Part shown: piece after piece, positions 36,357 through 44,503 of the stretch
How the letters are laid out: each line of letters opens with the position of its first letter
How positions within the stretch are numbered: the stretch's first letter is position 1
NCBI RefSeq assembly: GCF_004405105.1
Contig: NZ_SORW01000003.1
Span: 1 to 63,486 of the forward strand
Reading direction: 5' to 3'
DNA: 63,486 nucleotides
Source: Jeotgalibacillus sp. R-1-5s-1
Lineage (GTDB): Bacteria > Bacillota > Bacilli > Bacillales > Jeotgalibacillaceae
Made by a program: the position numbers and the translations under genes
Notes under the pieces: model-generated
Told to the model about the DNA's origin: nothing
Database searches by the model: none
What the model saw: the letters and a program-made list of their open reading frames with translations, nothing else

Positions 36357-37898
36357 TTACTCACCACTTCTCTTCTTCGCTTTTCGAATAGGAGGAGCAG
36401 GAAACTCCTTTCGCAAAAGCCTGAACAATGTATAGACCATCAGAATCAGGATGATGGTAAATGGCAGTGCTGAGACCAATGAGGCTGTCTGCAGGGCTTC
36501 GAGTCCATTTTCACCCGCAACGAGAAGGACAAGTGTAATGGCTCCAATCAGTACGCCCCAAATAATGCGGACGATCAGCGGGGGATTCAGTCCACCTGTT
36601 GTTGTCATGCTGCTGATGATATATGTGGCAGAGTCAGCAGATGTAATCAGGAAGGTGAAAATAAGCGAAATGGCCAGGATTGAAAGAACCAATGAAAGCG
36701 GCAGCTCGTTGAATGTTACGAATAATGCGCTTGTAATGTCATCATTAACGGCTTCAGCTATATTTGTCCCCTGAAATAAATCCAGATGCAGCGCAGTTCC
36801 ACCAAAGACTGCAATCCACAGAATGGCAATAACCGGAGGAACAATTAACACACCTACAATAAATTCGCGGATTGTACGGCCTTTTGATACGCGGGCAATA
36901 AACGCTCCAACAAACGGTGACCAGGCGATCGCCCATGCCCAGTAGAAAATGGTCCAGTCATTCACCCATGTTCCACCCTGATATGGCTGCAGACGTAAGC
37001 TGTAGCGGACAAAATTCGTAATGTAGTCTCCGAGACCTAAAACAAAGGTTTCGAGAATAAAAACAGTAGGACCAGCGAAAAAAACAAATAGCATTAACAG
37101 TAACGCAACACCAAGGTTCACGTTACTCAGCCATTTAATTCCACGATCGATCCCTGTAGTTGTGGAAATGATGAAGAGGGCAGTAAGGACCACCATGATG
37201 ATCAATTGCGTGGCTCCGTTATTCGGAACATCAAACACGCTGTTAAGTCCCCCGTTAATTTGAAGGACACCGAGCCCGACTGAGGTAGCGACACCCATAA
37301 CAGTGGCTATGACAGCCAGGATATCAATCGTCTGATTCAGAGGTTTTTTGTAGGAGCGTTCTTTAACCAAAGGTGACAGACTGGTCGAAATCAGCCCGTT
37401 CTCTTTTCGTCTGAACTGAAAATAAGCAATAATCAATCCGACAATAGCGAACACGGACCACTGGCTGATTCCCCAGTGAAAAAAGGAGTAAGCCATGGCA
37501 AGTCTGGCGCCCTGTTCAGTTAAAGGCTCTGTTGATGCTTCAGGAGAAGTGAAAAAGTGGCTCATTGGTTCAGCGATTCCCCAGAATACGAGACCGACGC
37601 CAAAGCCTGCTGAAAACAGCATTCCGATCCAGGTGAAGAACGGATATTCAGGACGATCATCATCACCTCCAAGTCTGACCCTTCCATATCTGGTCAACGC
37701 TAAAAACAGCAGAAATAAAACAAAAAAGAATACCGCCAATAAATATAGCCATCCAAATGATTCTGTTGTGAATCCGAACGCAGCATTCGCACCCGCAGAA
37801 AACTGTGCAGGAAGGAATGCTCCAATCAGCACTAACACCGTAATGATGGCAGCTGATACATAAAAAACGAGTCCAAGTGATTTTTTTTCTTTCTTCAT
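36357..37898 (-). CDS. BCCT family betaine/choline/carnitine transporter
   Basis: A 513-residue, 12-segment secondary carrier. The family signature is DWTIFYWAWAIAWSPFVGAF near residue 315; other marks are FSAGFGVGLVFWGIAEPMSHF near 95 and FHWGISQWSVFAIVGL near 140. Proteins of this kind import glycine betaine or related osmolytes with Na+. Short tails suggest an OpuD/BetL-type importer. It is monocistronic. Osmoprotection is consistent with MscL in the same window; the substrate is not resolved. Confidence 0.92.
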   Translation of the reverse strand: MKKEKKSLGLVFYVSAAIITVLVLIGAFLPAQFSAGANAAFGFTTESFGWLYLLAVFFFVLFLLFLALTRYGRVRLGGDDDRPEYPFFTWIGMLFSAGFGVGLVFWGIAEPMSHFFTSPEASTEPLTEQGARLAMAYSFFHWGISQWSVFAIVGLIIAYFQFRRKENGLISTSLSPLVKERSYKKPLNQTIDILAVIATVMGVATSVGLGVLQINGGLNSVFDVPNNGATQLIIMVVLTALFIISTTTGIDRGIKWLSNVNLGVALLLMLFVFFAGPTVFILETFVLGLGDYITNFVRYSLRLQPYQGGTWVNDWTIFYWAWAIAWSPFVGAFIARVSKGRTIREFIVGVLIVPPVIAILWIAVFGGTALHLDLFQGTNIAEAVNDDITSALFVTFNELPLSLVLSILAISLIFTFLITSADSATYIISSMTTTGGLNPPLIVRIIWGVLIGAITLVLLVAGENGLEALQTASLVSALPFTIILILMVYTLFRLLRKEFPAPPIRKAKKRSGE

Positions 37899-38042
37899 GT
37901 TGTCTCCTTTCGTAGTTGAATGTTTACGTGCTCTAGTCCTTATTTCCCTGTAGGGCTTCTCATTAAACGGAAAATATGTGTTTGAATTGGAGAGAATCAG
38001 TCAATAATAAACTATCAAAATTTAAACGGAGAAGGTGCGAGG

Positions 38043-38651
38043 ATGAGTGTTCCCTTTTTTAAACAGTTCAGCCGTCCAAAAGGTGCAATGGGGAAAGTGG
38101 CGGGATACATTATGTCAAAGGAAAACAAAAAGCTGAATCGCTGGTCTGCGGGCTGTCTTGATGTGAAAAACGGTGAAAGAATTCTTGAAATCGGCTATGG
38201 GCCGGGTGCATGTATGAAAGAGATCATTAAGAAAAATATCACCATTGATGGTATTGATGCTTCTGCGGCAATGGCGGAACAGGCGGGGAAAAGATTGGAG
38301 CAATCCATCGAAAGCGGGAAGGCAAGAGTGATGCAGGGTAAGGTTGAACACATTCATCTGCCTGAAAATTATTATGACAAAATTTTATCCGTTAACAACT
38401 TTACCATTTGGGAAGATCCTGATCAGGGACTGAAAAAGCTGTATCATGCATTAAAGGAAGATGGAAGGATTGTTATTACGATGCAGCCACGTGAAGATAC
38501 AGCAAGTCCGAATCTGACCCGCATGATGGGTAATGAACTATATCAACGTCTTACAAAAGCAGGATTTGAGCATGTGACTCTTTCCTACAGAAGATTTTGG
38601 CCTGAGCTTGCCGTGGCAGCTGTTGCTTTTAAAAGGAAGAGAGATCATTAA
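38043..38651 (+). CDS. Class I SAM-dependent methyltransferase
   Basis: A 202-residue enzyme. SAM-binding motif I is ERILEIGYGPGACMKEI near residue 47, the acidic residue after strand 2 is in DGIDASAAMAEQA, and later motifs are DKILSVNNFTIWEDPDQGL and EDGRIVITMQP. GAGAAGGTG precedes ATG 38043. Substrate unknown; the small size and lack of a cap domain suggest a small-molecule target. Its last 23 bases overlap the convergent kinase gene. Confidence 0.88.
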   Translation: MSVPFFKQFSRPKGAMGKVAGYIMSKENKKLNRWSAGCLDVKNGERILEIGYGPGACMKEIIKKNITIDGIDASAAMAEQAGKRLEQSIESGKARVMQGKVEHIHLPENYYDKILSVNNFTIWEDPDQGLKKLYHALKEDGRIVITMQPREDTASPNLTRMMGNELYQRLTKAGFEHVTLSYRRFWPELAVAAVAFKRKRDH

Positions 38652-39135
38652 GCCATTTGGCAGTCTCAGATGGTGACTGTAGAATAATGATCCTGGCATC
38701 TGTTTTATTCAGGCGATCCATGACAACAGGAGCATGACGGTCATTATAAAACCAGATCCATTTCAAAAAATCCATGTCCAGTTTTTCCTTGCAGCCCTCT
38801 GTCATATCCGGACGGGAGCGGTTGGCATACTGCAGCCTTCTTTTGATTGCGCGACTTGTACAGACGAAACGTGAGTAGTGCAGGAAAATTACGGTGTCGC
38901 ACATTTCCAGCCTCTGCTCCATCGTGCTGTTGAAGTTTCCGTCCAGTATCCATGTTTTCTGCATCATAATGTCCTGTATTTTATGACGAAACTCCTCCCG
39001 GTCACTCTGTTCCCAGCCGGGTTTCCAGAATAAAGCGTCAAGGTGATACACCGGGATGCTTAAAATGTTTGAAAGCCTTCTGGCTATGGTCGATTTCCCG
39101 GCACCGCCGGATCCGATAATCAGAATCTTTTTCAT
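38629..39135 (-). CDS. P-loop adenylate-kinase-like protein (DNA topology modulation/FlaR type)
   Basis: A 168-residue NTPase. Walker A is IIGSGGAGKSTIARRL near residue 6; HLDALFWKPGW near 31, WILDGNFNSTMEQRL near 62 and RAIKRRLQYANRSRPDM near 93 are typical of this family. It is annotated in relatives as topology modulation protein, but a small-molecule kinase role is more likely. AAAGGAGG precedes ATG at 39135. The 3' end overlaps the methyltransferase gene by 23 bp. Confidence 0.88.
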   Translation of the reverse strand: MKKILIIGSGGAGKSTIARRLSNILSIPVYHLDALFWKPGWEQSDREEFRHKIQDIMMQKTWILDGNFNSTMEQRLEMCDTVIFLHYSRFVCTSRAIKRRLQYANRSRPDMTEGCKEKLDMDFLKWIWFYNDRHAPVVMDRLNKTDARIIILQSPSETAKWLNDLSSF

Positions 39136-39172
39136 TAAACAAATCCTCCTTTAATAAATATATAAAAAGTGC

Positions 39173-39201
39173 TGGTCAGATGGAGCGCTTTCAATTATAC
39201 T
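39173..39201 (+). promoter_or_regulatory. Promoter of the rsgA leader
   Basis: TGGTCA (39173-39178) and TATACT (39196-39201), 17-bp spacer. The start point near 39208 precedes the leader ORF by about 27 bases. Confidence 0.55.
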
Positions 39202-39234
39202 AAAAAAGAAGTAAATGGAAAGGGTGTGTTGAAT

Positions 39235-39315
39235 ATGACAAACAGCGTATATATGATCATTGTCTTAAACGTACACAACCCGTATGACCATTTGAGGTCT
39301 TCCATTCAGGAATAG
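39235..39315 (+). CDS. Leader peptide of the rsgA attenuator (26 aa)
   Basis: A short ORF, MTNSVYMIIVLNVHNPYDHL then RSSIQE, with GAAAGGGTG upstream. Codons 13-16 (GTACACAACCCG, 39271-39282) are complementary, with one bulged base, to CGGGTTTGTGTAC (39349-39361), which is the 5' arm of the terminator below. A ribosome stalled early on the ORF would leave this segment free to form an antiterminator, as in leader-controlled antibiotic-response genes. Confidence 0.65.
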   Translation: MTNSVYMIIVLNVHNPYDHLRSSIQE

Positions 39316-39343
39316 GATTCTTCTGTTATTTTTCAAATCAGAA

Positions 39344-39386
39344 GTCCGCGGGTTTGTGTACATTCACAAATTAGCGGGCTTTTTTA
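39344..39386 (+). terminator. Attenuator terminator before rsgA
   Basis: GTCCGC (39344-39349) pairs with GCGGGC (39374-39379), and TTTGTG (39353-39358) with CACAAA (39365-39370), with a 3x3 internal loop and a TACATT loop. A run of seven T starts at 39380. Lying between the leader ORF and rsgA, it acts as a conditional terminator rather than an end-of-operon one. Confidence 0.75.
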
Positions 39387-39412
39387 TATTTGAAAAATCA
39401 GGAGGAATTACA

Positions 39413-40468
39413 TTGACAACTTTATTATCAAAAATGGGCTGGAATCAGGATTGGGAAAATAAAATTTTTAAAACAGAACTGACTCCAGGCAGAATTATTA
39501 CGGAGCATAAACACATTTACCGTATTCAAACGGAACATGGGTTATTAATTGGTGAAGTCTCAGGGAAATTCCGACACCAGGCGATTTCACGTGAAGACTA
39601 TCCTGCTGTCGGAGACTGGGTGATGGCAGACATCCGCCCGGAAGAAGGAAAAGCGACAATCCATGAAATTCTGCCGAGAACCTCGAAGTTTTCACGAAAG
39701 GCACCAGGAGATACTACTGAAGAACAAATAGTGGCTGTGAATATCGATACTGTTTTTCTAGTTATGGCATTAAATCAGGACTTTAATTTAAGACGTCTCG
39801 AGCGTTATCTGCTTTCAACATGGGAAAGTGGTGCGAATCCAGTCGTGATTTTGTCTAAAGCAGACTTATGCTTGGATCCGGATGAGAAGTTAGCTGAGGC
39901 TGAATCGGTTGCCATGGGTGTACCGATCACGATCACAAGTGCGAAAAATGGTACCGGTATTGAAGAGGTGAAATCCTACATCAAAGAGGGAATGACGATC
40001 GCTGTCATGGGATCATCCGGTGTCGGGAAGTCCTCCATTATCAATTCACTGCTTGGAGAAGAGCGGATGCTGACCCACGAAATCAGGGAAGATGACGGAA
40101 AAGGAAAGCATACGACAACACACAGAGAGCTGCTATTACTTCCTGAACATGGAGTAATTATTGATACACCAGGGATGAGAGAGCTGCAGCTTTGGGAATC
40201 AGAAAGCGGTCTGTCCCACAGCTTTCAGGACATTGAACAGATTGCTGAACAATGTCAGTTCAGGGACTGCCATCACGAATCAGAACCAGGCTGCGCTATT
40301 TCCCGGGCAATAAATAATGGCGAAATAGATCAATCCCGATTCGACAGCTATGTCAAACTGCAGAGAGAGCTTGCTTACCTGGAGCGTAAAACAAATAAAA
40401 AAGAACAGCTCCTGGAGAAAAAGAAGTGGAAGAAAATTTCCCAGCAGCAAAAAGCGCACTACCGTTAA
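39413..40468 (+). CDS. rsgA: Ribosome small subunit-dependent GTPase RsgA
   Basis: A 351-residue circularly permuted GTPase. An OB-fold N-terminus (about 30-100) is followed by G4 LSKAD (near 146), G1 MGSSGVGKSSIINSLLG (near 200), KGKHTTTHRELLLL, G3 DTPGM and the zinc site CQFRDCHHESEPGC. RsgA helps mature and recycle the 30S subunit. The start is a TTG at 39413 with AGGAGG seven bases before; the open frame upstream runs through the terminator and is not used. It may be a second RsgA, because the housekeeping copy usually sits beside prkC. Attenuator control suggests induction when translation is disturbed. Confidence 0.9.
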   Translation: MTTLLSKMGWNQDWENKIFKTELTPGRIITEHKHIYRIQTEHGLLIGEVSGKFRHQAISREDYPAVGDWVMADIRPEEGKATIHEILPRTSKFSRKAPGDTTEEQIVAVNIDTVFLVMALNQDFNLRRLERYLLSTWESGANPVVILSKADLCLDPDEKLAEAESVAMGVPITITSAKNGTGIEEVKSYIKEGMTIAVMGSSGVGKSSIINSLLGEERMLTHEIREDDGKGKHTTTHRELLLLPEHGVIIDTPGMRELQLWESESGLSHSFQDIEQIAEQCQFRDCHHESEPGCAISRAINNGEIDQSRFDSYVKLQRELAYLERKTNKKEQLLEKKKWKKISQQQKAHYR

Positions 40469-40493
40469 AAATCCGGCTTCGGCCGGATTTTTT
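40467..40493 (+). terminator. Terminator of rsgA (TTCG tetraloop)
   Basis: AAAAATCCGGC, TTCG, GCCGGATTTTT; a perfect stem with a stable tetraloop. Confidence 0.94.
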
Positions 40494-40514
40494 ATTTTGA
40501 GCTAGACGGGAAGG

Positions 40515-40640
40515 GTGATTTGACAACTTTTTTTGGTTATTTGACAACTCTTGAGCGTAATATAACAACTCTTTTAGCTTATTAGACAACTCCCGGACGT
40601 TATTTAACAACTATTTAATGTTATTTAACAATCCTCATTT
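40515..40640. repeat. 21-bp-period array, ATTTGACAACT core
   Basis: Six units at exactly 21 bp: GATTTGACAACTTTTTTTGG, TATTTGACAACTCTTGAGCG, AATATAACAACTCTTTTAGC, TATTAGACAACTCCCGGACG, TATTTAACAACTATTTAATG, TATTTAACAATCCTCATTTA (each plus one base). The core is unrelated to the GTTCG and AGTGNCC cores of other arrays. It lies between two plus-strand genes, after the rsgA terminator. Confidence 0.87.
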
Positions 40641-40665
40641 ATAACGAGACTGCCTCTAGATGAAA

Positions 40666-40769
40666 AGTGACATCCGAAGACGCCTGTGGCAGAGACGCGA
40701 AAGGTGAGCCAATGTAGCGCAAAGCGCAAGTTGACTCACCGCCAGGCCACAGCCGCGAAGGATGTCACT
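40666..40769. repeat. GC-rich repeat, module C with its own terminal arms
   Basis: A 104-bp copy of module C (GAAGACGCCTGTGGCAG to CAGGCCACAGCCGCGAA) enclosed by AGTGACATCC (40666-40675) and its perfect complement GGATGTCACT (40760-40769). The inner GCGCAAAGCGC is also self-complementary. The outer arms differ in sequence from those of the copies at 3816 and 50506. Confidence 0.78.
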
Positions 40770-40894
40770 CCCACGTCTCTAAGGTTAAATGTCTAAAAAC
40801 AGATGAAGCAATAAACGAACACACACATTCTCTTGAAATAACGATTGCGGTGCTATACTGATAATACCCATTTCACTTATCAGGAGGACCTGAG

Positions 40895-41524
40895 ATGAAA
40901 TCAATGTTTGAAAAGGCCATCGGAGAACAGTTTAACCAGATGCACCCTGATCTTCAAAAGAAATACGCCCTCCATAGCGAGTCCGGCTATATGGTCATCA
41001 CAGAAGGAACCATGCATGAAATTAAAGGAGGATCTTTACTGGTCAGAAAAGTATCGATTCTTGGCACGAAGCTTAATTTCGCTTTTCCGGAGCGCGGAGA
41101 TGAAATCCCTTTTTACATGGAAAATAAGGCATATATAGATCATCGAGGGAAAGAAAGTATGACATGGAAAAGAACATTCCGGTTTCCAAAAACCGTCCGC
41201 TATTTTCACGATGAAATGAAAGAAGGAGATTCACCGGATACAGTCGATAATCTGACTGACCAATGGGGAATTGTCCGGTTGCCGCTTGACCTGAAAGTTA
41301 CGAAAACAGGTGGCATGCTGCTGACCTCAAGAACCATGACGGCCCACCTTTTTGGCAATGTCATTAAAATACCATCTTTTCTTGGCGTGAAAGCAACAGT
41401 TATAGAAGAATACAACCAGGAAAAAGACCTGTTCGACGTCCACATTCATATTTATCAGCCTCTGTTCGGCACAATTCTCTCCTACAAGGGGACTGTGAGG
41501 ATGAGATTCCCGCAGGTGGGTTGA
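40895..41524 (+). CDS. DUF4166-like protein
   Basis: A 209-residue soluble protein beginning MKSMFEKAIGEQFNQMHPDL. It lacks membrane segments and is rich in beta-strand pattern (WKRTFRFPKTVRYFHDEM, GTILSYKGTVRMRFPQVG). Spacing and motifs resemble DUF4166, found alone or fused to YndJ-type membrane proteins in Bacillus; this match is from memory. AGGAGG fits ATG 40895. Function unknown. Confidence 0.7.
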   Translation: MKSMFEKAIGEQFNQMHPDLQKKYALHSESGYMVITEGTMHEIKGGSLLVRKVSILGTKLNFAFPERGDEIPFYMENKAYIDHRGKESMTWKRTFRFPKTVRYFHDEMKEGDSPDTVDNLTDQWGIVRLPLDLKVTKTGGMLLTSRTMTAHLFGNVIKIPSFLGVKATVIEEYNQEKDLFDVHIHIYQPLFGTILSYKGTVRMRFPQVG

Positions 41525-41527
41525 TCG

Positions 41528-41668
41528 CGGGGACAGGTTCGTAAAATAATGGACAGGGTTCGCAGAATGTGAGCTGATGTTCGCGGAATTTCAAGGATGT
41601 TTCGAAGGATTTTTGGCTCGTTTCACAAAATCCCGCATCACTTTCGGAGAATTGTACCAATTGACCTA
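41528..41668. repeat. 21-bp-period array, GTTCG core, inverted orientation
   Basis: Units start GTTCGTAAAATAATGGACAG, GTTCGCAGAATGTGAGCTGA, GTTCGCGGAATTTCAAGGAT, TTTCGAAGGATTTTTGGCTC, TTTCACAAAATCCCGCATCA, TTTCGGAGAATT at 21-22 bp spacing. The array ends in ATTGACCTATG, the reverse complement of the TAGGTCAAT-type landmark that opens the arrays at 352 and 26881. The boundary sequence is therefore part of the element. Confidence 0.82.
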
Positions 41669-41744
41669 TGCGCGGAGACTAACAAGCCCAGTACAGCTTC
41701 CTACTCCACACTTACTCAATAAAAATACTTTTTATATAAACAAT

Positions 41745-41797
41745 AGGACCCTGTATCCCCTCATCACGCAGCCGTGAAAAAGGGGATACAGGGTCCT
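41745..41797. repeat. Perfect 17-bp inverted repeat with nested hairpin
   Basis: AGGACCCTGTATCCCCT (41745-41761) and AGGGGATACAGGGTCCT (41781-41797) are exactly complementary. Inside the loop CACG and CGTG can pair again. No solid T-run follows on the plus strand (GTTCTATTTT), so it is at best a weak terminator for the DUF4166-like gene. Confidence 0.8.
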
Positions 41798-41833
41798 GTT
41801 CTATTTTCTCAAATCAATTAGATGTTGCTAATA

Positions 41834-41929
41834 CCAGACGCATCCGCAGATTCTTCCGTCAGAAAAGCGACAGGTGAGACAGCTTGGTGCGTACGGGTTC
41901 ACAGTCCGGCCGCGGAAGGATGAGTCCGG
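41834..41929. repeat. GC-rich repeat, module C copy
   Basis: A 96-bp copy with GCAGATTCTTCCGTCAG on the left and CCGCGGAA on the right. The outer arms CCAGACGCATCC (41834-41845) and GGATGAGTCCGG (41918-41929) pair at 10 of 12 positions. Its sequence differs again from other copies. Confidence 0.7.
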
Positions 41930-41940
41930 CCCGGTTTATA

Positions 41941-42522
41941 TTATTTCATCCCCGCCGTCGCCAGCAGTTCACTCGTAATCGGGCCATTCCACTCACTCAT
42001 CCCCGGTGCGACGCGGATGATATTGGATCGTCCATTCACCATCAGGTTGTCACATGCCATCTGACTGCGCATCCCTGATTTACATAGCACATACACCGGC
42101 TCTGATTCAGGAATCGCCGCTATATACTGCTCCACCTGTGCAAGCGGTACTGAATGGGCGCCGGGAATATGACCACCTGCATACTCCTCAGGCTCACGTA
42201 CATCCAGTAAGATAACCGGACCCGTTTTTAATGTTGATTCCAGCTCTTCGTTAGAAATGGTTTTTACATCTCCGACAGGTGCAACTTTTTTCCGTACAGC
42301 ACGTTTTACATAATGAGTTTGAACGTTTCCATCCTCGGAACCTGATAAATATTCATTTCCTGTGCTTTTACACCATGCAGGGATATCAGCCATTGAGCCT
42401 TTATCTGTTGTAATGATTTCAAGAATTTCTCCTTCCTGCAGGTTAGCCATCGCTTTTTTAGTGCGTACGATTGGCATCGGGCAGGCGAGTCCCTTGGCAT
42501 CCAGTTTGTGATCAGCATTCAT
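41941..42522 (-). CDS. TusA-rhodanese fusion sulfurtransferase (CstA-of-staphylococci type)
   Basis: A 193-residue two-domain sulfur carrier. Residues 1-75 are TusA-like with the reactive cysteine in LDAKGLACPMPIVRTKKAM (Cys14); residues 95-190 are rhodanese with active cysteine in YVLCKSGMRSQMACDNL. It would relay sulfane sulfur between proteins. It is the last gene of the three-gene persulfide operon, 16 bp after the single rhodanese. Staphylococcal CstA has an extra rhodanese-like part; this is shorter. Confidence 0.88.
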   Translation of the reverse strand: MNADHKLDAKGLACPMPIVRTKKAMANLQEGEILEIITTDKGSMADIPAWCKSTGNEYLSGSEDGNVQTHYVKRAVRKKVAPVGDVKTISNEELESTLKTGPVILLDVREPEEYAGGHIPGAHSVPLAQVEQYIAAIPESEPVYVLCKSGMRSQMACDNLMVNGRSNIIRVAPGMSEWNGPITSELLATAGMK

Positions 42523-42538
42523 TGATTCAAAACACTCC

Positions 42539-42886
42539 TTATAATTGGTTCATTCCGCCGCGTACGTTAACAATGCGTGTGAAACCTTGTTTTTTTAGTA
42601 CTTTTGCTGCCTGTGTGCTTCTCATTCCGCTTTGGCACAGCAGGACGACTTCTTTGTTTTTATCTAACGAGGATGCCTGCTGGGGCAGACTCCCTAATGG
42701 TATATTTTGAAACCCTCTCATGTTGCGCGCTTTGAATTCTCCAGGGGTCCTCACATCAATCCACTGGGAATTCTTTGTCTTTTTTAATGTTTTCAGTTCG
42801 TCTGCTGAGATCGTCTTGACTCCTTTAGCAGGCATCATACGCCAGATAAAAAAGAGGACAACGGCTCCGATTAAGATCCATTCCAT
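42539..42886 (-). CDS. Membrane-anchored rhodanese
   Basis: A 115-residue protein with an N-terminal membrane segment (MEWILIGAVVLFFIWRMM) and one rhodanese domain. The active loop is VVLLCQSGMRSTQAAKVL with Cys near residue 80. It could move sulfane sulfur at the inner membrane face. It lies 17 bp after the CstB-like gene and 16 bp before the TusA-rhodanese gene. Confidence 0.9.
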   Translation of the reverse strand: MEWILIGAVVLFFIWRMMPAKGVKTISADELKTLKKTKNSQWIDVRTPGEFKARNMRGFQNIPLGSLPQQASSLDKNKEVVLLCQSGMRSTQAAKVLKKQGFTRIVNVRGGMNQL

Positions 42887-42903
42887 TTATGACGAGCCCT
42901 CCA

Positions 42904-44313
42904 TTACACGAGTACTTCCTGAGGACGATTCTTTGACCATGCATTGAATCCTCCGGTCAGGTGCGTCACGTCTTTATAGCCAAGACCAAGCATGACACTT
43001 GCTGCGATCGCAGAGCGTGCGCCTGACTGACAATGGATCAGTACCGGTTTATTTGGATCCAGTTTTGATCCTTCTTTTCGTAAGTGGCCAAGCATTTTGT
43101 GCTCGGTTCCTTCAATTCGTCCATTTTTCCACTCGCTGTCATTTCTCACGTCAATGACCTGATAGTCTATTTCATCTTTCAGCTTTGCAAATGCTTCCGT
43201 ATCAACAGATGTGTATGTTTCAGTTGCAACAGAAGCTATGAGTGCCGGATCAGCAAGCTTAACGATGCGGTCTAAATGAATGGACTGCAGTGTCTGGATA
43301 GCTTCTTCAGCCTGTTCAGGTTTGACGATGAGTGCAATATCTTCATCGTAGTTGATTAACCAGCCAGCCCAGTTCGGCAGCATCTTTCCAAATGGGATAT
43401 TGATGGAGCCTGGCACCAGTCCTTTCTCAGCTTCTTTTGAAGGACGTGTATCAATCACGATGTTTCCTGGTTGTTGACTGAAAGCTGCCAGGTCGTCTGC
43501 ACTGTCAAACCATTCAACGTTTGCCTTATCAAGAACGGCTGGGCCAAGTTTGTTGACCTTTTTCATTTCAGCAAAATAAGCTGGTGCTTCAGGCTGGTCT
43601 TTCAGTAGCTCTTCAATAAATGCAGCTTCGTTTGTCTCTTTCATCGCCCAGTTGAATTGCTTCTCGTAGCCGACTGTTGATTGCGGCACAGCACCAAGTG
43701 ATTTGCCACAGGCGCTTCCTGCACCGTGGCCAGGCCATACCATCAGATAATCAGGCAGTTCCTTAAATCGTTGGACAGATTGAAACATCGCTTTTGCTCC
43801 ACTTTCGGCTGTACCTGCAGCCCCGGCAGCTTTTTCAAGCAGGTCCGGACGGCCGATATCTCCAACAAAGACAAAGTCTCCTGTAAAAATGCCCATTGGT
43901 TTGTCTGCGCCGCCACCTTGATCTGTCAGGATAAAAGAGATACTCTCAGGGGTATGACCCGGAGTATGCAGCACCTTGAATTCAATGTTTCCGATCTTGA
44001 AGGTGCTACCATCTGTTACCGGCTCTACATTAAGATTATCTGTATATTGATATTTCCAATTTTCATCCCCCTCATCAGAAAGGTAAAGCTTTACACCATG
44101 TTTTTCAGCAAGTTGCCGTGCGCCTGACACGAAGTCTGCATGGATATGTGTTTCCGCAGCAGCAGAAACGGAAAGTCCTTCTTTTTTGGCATCCGCCAGT
44201 ATGGCTTCAACGCTTCGCGGCGGATCAATCAGGATGGCTTCTCCTGTGCGCTGACAACCGACAAGATATGAATATTGTGCAAGTTTTTCATCAAAATAAG
44301 AACGGAATAACAT
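42904..44313 (-). CDS. cstB: CstB-like persulfide dioxygenase-rhodanese
   Basis: A 469-residue fusion. The N-terminal metallo-beta-lactamase domain (1-240) has ETHIHADFVSGARQLAEKHG near residue 55, the metal-binding HTPGHTPESISFIL near 115 and the late GHGAGSACGK. A rhodanese-like domain (about 260-350) lacks the cysteine (VIDTRPSKEAEKG onward), and a second one (about 375-469) has it in VLIHCQSGARSAIAAS. CstB oxidises persulfides to thiosulfate in S. aureus. It heads the operon, and a CstR-type operator lies 46 bp upstream. Confidence 0.9.
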   Translation of the reverse strand: MLFRSYFDEKLAQYSYLVGCQRTGEAILIDPPRSVEAILADAKKEGLSVSAAAETHIHADFVSGARQLAEKHGVKLYLSDEGDENWKYQYTDNLNVEPVTDGSTFKIGNIEFKVLHTPGHTPESISFILTDQGGGADKPMGIFTGDFVFVGDIGRPDLLEKAAGAAGTAESGAKAMFQSVQRFKELPDYLMVWPGHGAGSACGKSLGAVPQSTVGYEKQFNWAMKETNEAAFIEELLKDQPEAPAYFAEMKKVNKLGPAVLDKANVEWFDSADDLAAFSQQPGNIVIDTRPSKEAEKGLVPGSINIPFGKMLPNWAGWLINYDEDIALIVKPEQAEEAIQTLQSIHLDRIVKLADPALIASVATETYTSVDTEAFAKLKDEIDYQVIDVRNDSEWKNGRIEGTEHKMLGHLRKEGSKLDPNKPVLIHCQSGARSAIAASVMLGLGYKDVTHLTGGFNAWSKNRPQEVLV

Positions 44314-44358
44314 ACGTTACACTCCTCCTTGAATAGTCACAGAAATTATTTATGATTA

Positions 44359-44374
44359 ATACCCTGTGGGGTAT
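44359..44374 (-). promoter_or_regulatory. CstR/CsoR-type operator
   Basis: ATACCC, TGTG, GGGTAT: a G/C-tract palindrome of the kind bound by CsoR/CstR repressors. It is just upstream of the CstB-like gene; the matching regulator lies at 52318-52575. Binding is inferred. Confidence 0.7.
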
Positions 44375-44503
44375 ATTTGTATTAAATCATCTTCATTACA
44401 TAAAAGCAAGAACAAAGTTTGAAAAAGTTATTTACATTTTTAACGAATCGGAGTACAATCATGCGTATGTTTATAAATCCGATAAGAATAGGTGGTTTTC
44501 ATT

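Noticed and set aside
39356-39412. N-terminal extension of RsgA
   Set aside because: It would be read through the attenuator stem; TTG 39413 has AGGAGG at correct spacing.
44455-44503. CymR-type operator before the cystine transporter (ATAAATCCGATAAGAATA)
   Set aside because: Some resemblance to cysteine-regulator boxes, but I cannot recall the consensus well enough to claim it.
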